Assembly: GCA_028679775.1 (NCBI GenBank)
Contig: JAJRAX010000314.1
Span: 1-18,624, forward strand
Length of the DNA: 18,624 nt
Origin: Methanothrix sp.
GTDB lineage: Archaea > Halobacteriota > Methanosarcinia > Methanotrichales > Methanotrichaceae
Direction: 5' to 3'
A model generated the notes under the pieces. The model was given only the letters and a program-made list of their open reading frames with translations, was not told the origin of the DNA and did not search any database. Shown in pieces: positions 16,780 to 18,624 of the stretch. The stretch's first letter is position 1. Each line of letters starts with the position of its first letter. Position numbers and translations under genes: made by a program.

Positions 16780-17166
16780 TTATCTCCAAGTTATCAAAAA
16801 GCATCCCGCCAACACTAATGCAATCCCTGCCCAACGTATTAGCGTGACATTCTCCCCGATAAGTATAAACGCTAGGATGGCTGTTACTACGTACCCCAGG
16901 CTCAGCAGTGGGTACATAAAGCTGACGTCAAGTGTGGACATAGCTCCTAACCATAGGAAGACTGACACTGCGTATAAGAATATCCCAAAAAGTATATATT
17001 TATTTGTAAATATATCCCATACAGTCTTTAATTGTAATAGATCCCCTATCCCGTTTATCCTGCTCATCTCGGACATGCCTACTTTCCAGAAGATCTGGCC
17101 AGTGGCTCCAGCGAGTACGCAAACTAGAACTAATATCAACGCGAACATAACCTTTTCTTCCTTCAT
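16780..17166 (-). CDS. SMR/EamA-family four-helix membrane protein, ArnE-like
   Basis: A 128-residue protein with four hydrophobic helices (about 6-26, 55-74, 79-101 and 106-127). It belongs to the small multidrug resistance/EamA superfamily. Helix 1 reads VLAGATGQIFWK: Gly stands where EmrE has the essential drug- and proton-binding Glu14, and the GQxxxK pattern is that of ArnE/ArnF and EamA members. I therefore infer flipping of a lipid-linked sugar rather than drug efflux, which suits the neighbouring GT2 genes. It probably works as a dimer or with a partner. GGTG lies five bases before the ATG. A 27-codon ORF with a strong ribosome site lies 28 bp upstream and may share the transcript. 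Confidence 0.8.
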   Translation of the reverse strand: MKEEKVMFALILVLVCVLAGATGQIFWKVGMSEMSRINGIGDLLQLKTVWDIFTNKYILFGIFLYAVSVFLWLGAMSTLDVSFMYPLLSLGYVVTAILAFILIGENVTLIRWAGIALVLAGCFLITWR

Positions 17167-17194
17167 CTATTCACCTATTTTCGCCTTCATGGTA

Positions 17195-17278
17195 TCAAAA
17201 CGGACATGAGCGTTTCTTATTGTAGAAATTCCCAATAAAATGCCATATGTTCTCAAGAGCATCTTTCAAATGTTTCAT
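17195..17278 (-). CDS. possible 27-residue small protein
   Basis: An ATG at 17278 opens a 27-codon frame coding MKHLKDALENIWHF and then IGNFYNKKRSCPF. GAGGAG (17284-17289) lies five bases before the ATG, among the best ribosome sites in the window, and a long TATA-like stretch lies about 90 bp upstream. The predicted peptide is an amphipathic helix with a basic, Cys-containing tail. It could be a small membrane-associated protein or a leader peptide for the SMR-like gene 28 bp downstream. I know no family for it. Confidence 0.4.
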   Translation of the reverse strand: MKHLKDALENIWHFIGNFYNKKRSCPF

Positions 17279-17363
17279 ATCATCTCCTCGCCCGGGATGG
17301 AGGCATTGTGGATACCTCGAACGTTAGGCCGAGGAGGCGCGTGCCCAGCTGTTCATAAATATT

Positions 17364-17377
17364 CATATATATATATG
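17364..17377 (-). promoter_or_regulatory. TATA-like stretch upstream of the small ORF and SMR gene
   Basis: CATATATATATATG on the minus strand is the only strongly TATA-like element between the epimerase gene and the SMR-like gene in the right orientation. It would place a start site near 17340, giving a leader of about 60 bases before the small ORF. Confidence 0.35.
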
Positions 17378-17510
17378 CCAAATTAACTTTTTGTTGTTGT
17401 CTCTGGCCTGCTAAGACACACTCAGAGCAAACTGTTTAGCCAGGTCTATAACTGGAAACACACATCTGATCCAGATTGGAATGGACAGCAACGTCTAGGC
17501 TAGCGAATTA

Positions 17511-17623
17511 TAGAGGATTTCGAAAAACCCCTTAAAAGCCGATCATAGCAATCTTGTGACTTTTTGCCGATTGCGAATCCAGCTGAGTGGGATCGACCTT
17601 TGGAGGTTATTCGAAATCCTCTA
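17511..17623. mobile_element. MITE-like element with TA flanks (IS630/Tc1-type)
   Basis: TATAGAGGATTTCGAA at 17509-17524 is repeated in perfect inverted form at 17610-17625. The similarity continues inward with mismatches and one gap to about 36 bp per side, through a shared CGATC. If the outermost TA on each side is the duplicated target, the element is 113 bp and opens TAGAGGATTT. Long terminal repeats, TA target and lack of coding capacity are the marks of a MITE moved by an IS630/Tc1-mariner transposase. No such transposase is in the window. Confidence 0.65.
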
Positions 17624-17687
17624 TAGTGCTTTACCCAAAGTGTGATACTTATAACCACCACGCATAAGCTTAATCTAACAATTATCT

Positions 17688-17840
17688 ACTTATAAACCGT
17701 TAGGTTAAACACCTATAGTTTCTCGCATTTGAGGCCACGATCTGGTGAGGGCTGTCGGAAGAGTAACCTTCCTGGAACCTGCAACTCTATGCCAACCAGT
17801 CTATTGCGGTCCGTAGTAGAGTTGACTAAGGTATACCTCC
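17688..17840 (+). ncRNA. candidate structured RNA with TATA-like promoter
   Basis: ACTTATAA occurs twice, at 17647-17654 and 17688-17695. Start at the usual distance from the second would fall near 17715. The sequence after it forms GGAAG/CTTCC (17757-17772, six-base loop) and CAACTCTA/TAGAGTTG (17782-17789 with 17817-17824), followed by the palindrome AGGTATACCT (17829-17838). I find no good reading frame with a ribosome site. I do not recognise a known RNA family; it could also be the end of a decayed insertion element. Confidence 0.3.
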
Positions 17841-17908
17841 TCACATTTTGATGTCTTGATGATGCTTTCTACGATTTCACATCATGCAACAGACATTCAT
17901 ATATTTCA

Positions 17909-18624
17909 CTACCTTGGCTGTTTTTTAGTTGTTTTAGCCGATTCCGGGTCGTCTGCCTCCATTCCGCTTCTAGAAAATGTCGCTTTGTACCATTCAATGA
18001 CCCTAGGCAATCCTTCATCGAGCGGCACCTTGGGCATCCAATTCAGAGAGTCTCTGGCCCTGGTTATCACAGGCTTTCTCCGCAGGGGATCGTCCTTTGG
18101 TAGTGGAGAGTAAACGATCTCCGAACTCGATCCGGTCAATTCCAACACCTTCCTCGCTAGCTCCTGGATGGTAGTCTCTTTGTCATTTCCAATGTTTATC
18201 ACACTTCCCTTCGCAGAGTCCAATGCCGCCAGCTTAAACAGCCCTTCCATCTGATCCGATAGGTAGGTGAAACTCCTGGTCTGGCTGCCATCACCAAAGA
18301 CGGTTATGGGCTTGCCATGCAAGGCCTGATCCAGAAATCGAGGAATAGCTCTGCCATAGATCCCATCAAATCTCATGCGCGGTCCATAGGTGTTGAAGAT
18401 GCGCGCCATCCGAGCGTCGAGCCCGTACTGAGTCTTGTAAGCTGTAACATAAGCCTCGCCACATCGCTTTGCCTCATCGTAGCACCCTCTTGGGCCGATG
18501 CTATTCACGTTGCCGTAATAGCTCTCCGGCGTCGGCACTACCTGCGGGTTGCCGTATGTCTCGCTGGTCGAGGTGTAAAGCAACCTGGCATCGTGGTGTC
18601 TCGCCATCTCCAGGGAATTCATCA
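17909..18624 (-). CDS. UDP-glucuronate decarboxylase-like NAD-dependent epimerase/dehydratase, 5' end missing
   Basis: The C-terminal 237 residues or so of an extended SDR sugar-nucleotide enzyme. The catalytic STSETYG motif and YDEAK (the YxxxK pair) are present, as are YYGNVNSIGPRGCYDEAKR, ARIFNTYGPRM and FGDGSQTRSFTYLSDQ. This set is typical of UDP-glucuronate decarboxylases, which make UDP-xylose, and of close UDP-sugar epimerases. The NAD-binding GxxGxxG start lies beyond the window edge. The Met near the edge is probably internal, since about 75-85 residues are missing compared with the family. The last 15 residues or so are a charged, disordered tail. It would supply a cytoplasmic UDP-sugar to the transferases downstream. 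The family is clear; the decarboxylase assignment is likely but not certain. Confidence 0.85.
   Translation of the reverse strand, partial: MNSLEMARHHDARLLYTSTSETYGNPQVVPTPESYYGNVNSIGPRGCYDEAKRCGEAYVTAYKTQYGLDARMARIFNTYGPRMRFDGIYGRAIPRFLDQALHGKPITVFGDGSQTRSFTYLSDQMEGLFKLAALDSAKGSVINIGNDKETTIQELARKVLELTGSSSEIVYSPLPKDDPLRRKPVITRARDSLNWMPKVPLDEGLPRVIEWYKATFSRSGMEADDPESAKTTKKQPR

Larger units (their letters stand above)
17279..17908. other. 630-bp region without long genes
   Basis: No long coding frame stands out on either strand. The stretch holds the TATA-like promoter at 17364-17377, an imperfect inverted repeat (GCCTGCTAA near 17406 against TTAGCCAGG near 17436), the MITE-like element at 17511-17623, and two TATA-like octamers followed by hairpins at 17688-17840. 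It separates the epimerase gene from the rest of the cluster. Confidence 0.6.

Noticed and set aside
16664..17209. 181-codon plus-strand frame
   Set aside because: It lies opposite the SMR-like gene, whose four helices and ribosome site are convincing; composition is that of a reverse-strand shadow.
17600..17625. T-arm-like sequence resembling part of a tRNA
   Set aside because: TTCGAAAT with CCTC resembles a T-loop, but no acceptor, D or anticodon arms fit. It is explained by the inverted end of the MITE-like element.
1..18624. rRNA, tRNA or CRISPR array
   Set aside because: No conserved RNA-gene segments and no spaced repeats were found by reading both strands.

Overview
The window looks like a surface-glycan and glycosylation locus from a methanogenic archaeon, most likely in or near Methanothrix (Methanotrichaceae). 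This taxon call is inference. It rests on archaeal dolichol-phosphate-type GT2 transferases, secreted proteins rich in N-X-S/T sequons, TATA-like boxes about 25-30 bp upstream of several starts, and Shine-Dalgarno sites of the GGTGATC/GGAG type. No rRNA or tRNA is present to fix the taxonomy.

Layout. Positions 1-3348 are read on the plus strand: two class I SAM methyltransferases (296-1576 and 1578-2288, nearly abutting) and a secreted Ser/Thr-rich protein (2443-3348). From 3425 to the right edge every gene I accept is on the minus strand and converges on this block. In transcription order, right to left, they are: a truncated UDP-glucuronate decarboxylase-like epimerase (17909-18624); a 740-bp non-coding stretch holding a MITE-like element, a possible structured RNA and a 27-codon ORF; a four-helix SMR/ArnE-like membrane protein (16780-17166); a secreted protein (15733-16434); a membrane-anchored GT2 (14705-15601); a TnpB nuclease (13473-14588); a GT-C-like membrane protein (11568-13325); a soluble GT2 (10838-11539); a second GT-C-like membrane protein (8643-10820); a methyltransferase with a heptad-repeat helix (7201-8511); and a 1258-residue protein with three fused GT4 domains (3425-7201).

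How the parts may work together (inference). The epimerase would supply a nucleotide sugar. The GT2 enzymes would load sugars onto a polyprenyl phosphate, and the SMR-like protein could help flip the lipid-linked sugar. The polytopic GT-C-like proteins would use lipid-linked sugars outside the cell. The triple GT4 protein would extend a polymer, with the methyltransferase possibly capping it. The last two genes overlap by one base and resemble bacterial O-antigen polymerase/terminator pairs of the WbdA/WbdD kind. The methyltransferase carries three near-identical 21-bp units, each coding one heptad of a charged helix, so the length of its rod could change by slippage. I consider this the most interesting feature.

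The window is a mosaic. The coding sequence of both GT-C-like membrane cores is AT-rich (for example 12 of 60 G+C at 9541-9600 and 15 of 60 at 12181-12240). Both genes end in the same GC-richer C-terminal module of about 117 residues (35 of 60 at 8881-8940; 31 of 60 at 11701-11760). That suggests an older or host-adapted domain joined to acquired membrane cores. TnpB, the MITE-like element and several palindromes indicate repeated mobile-element activity.
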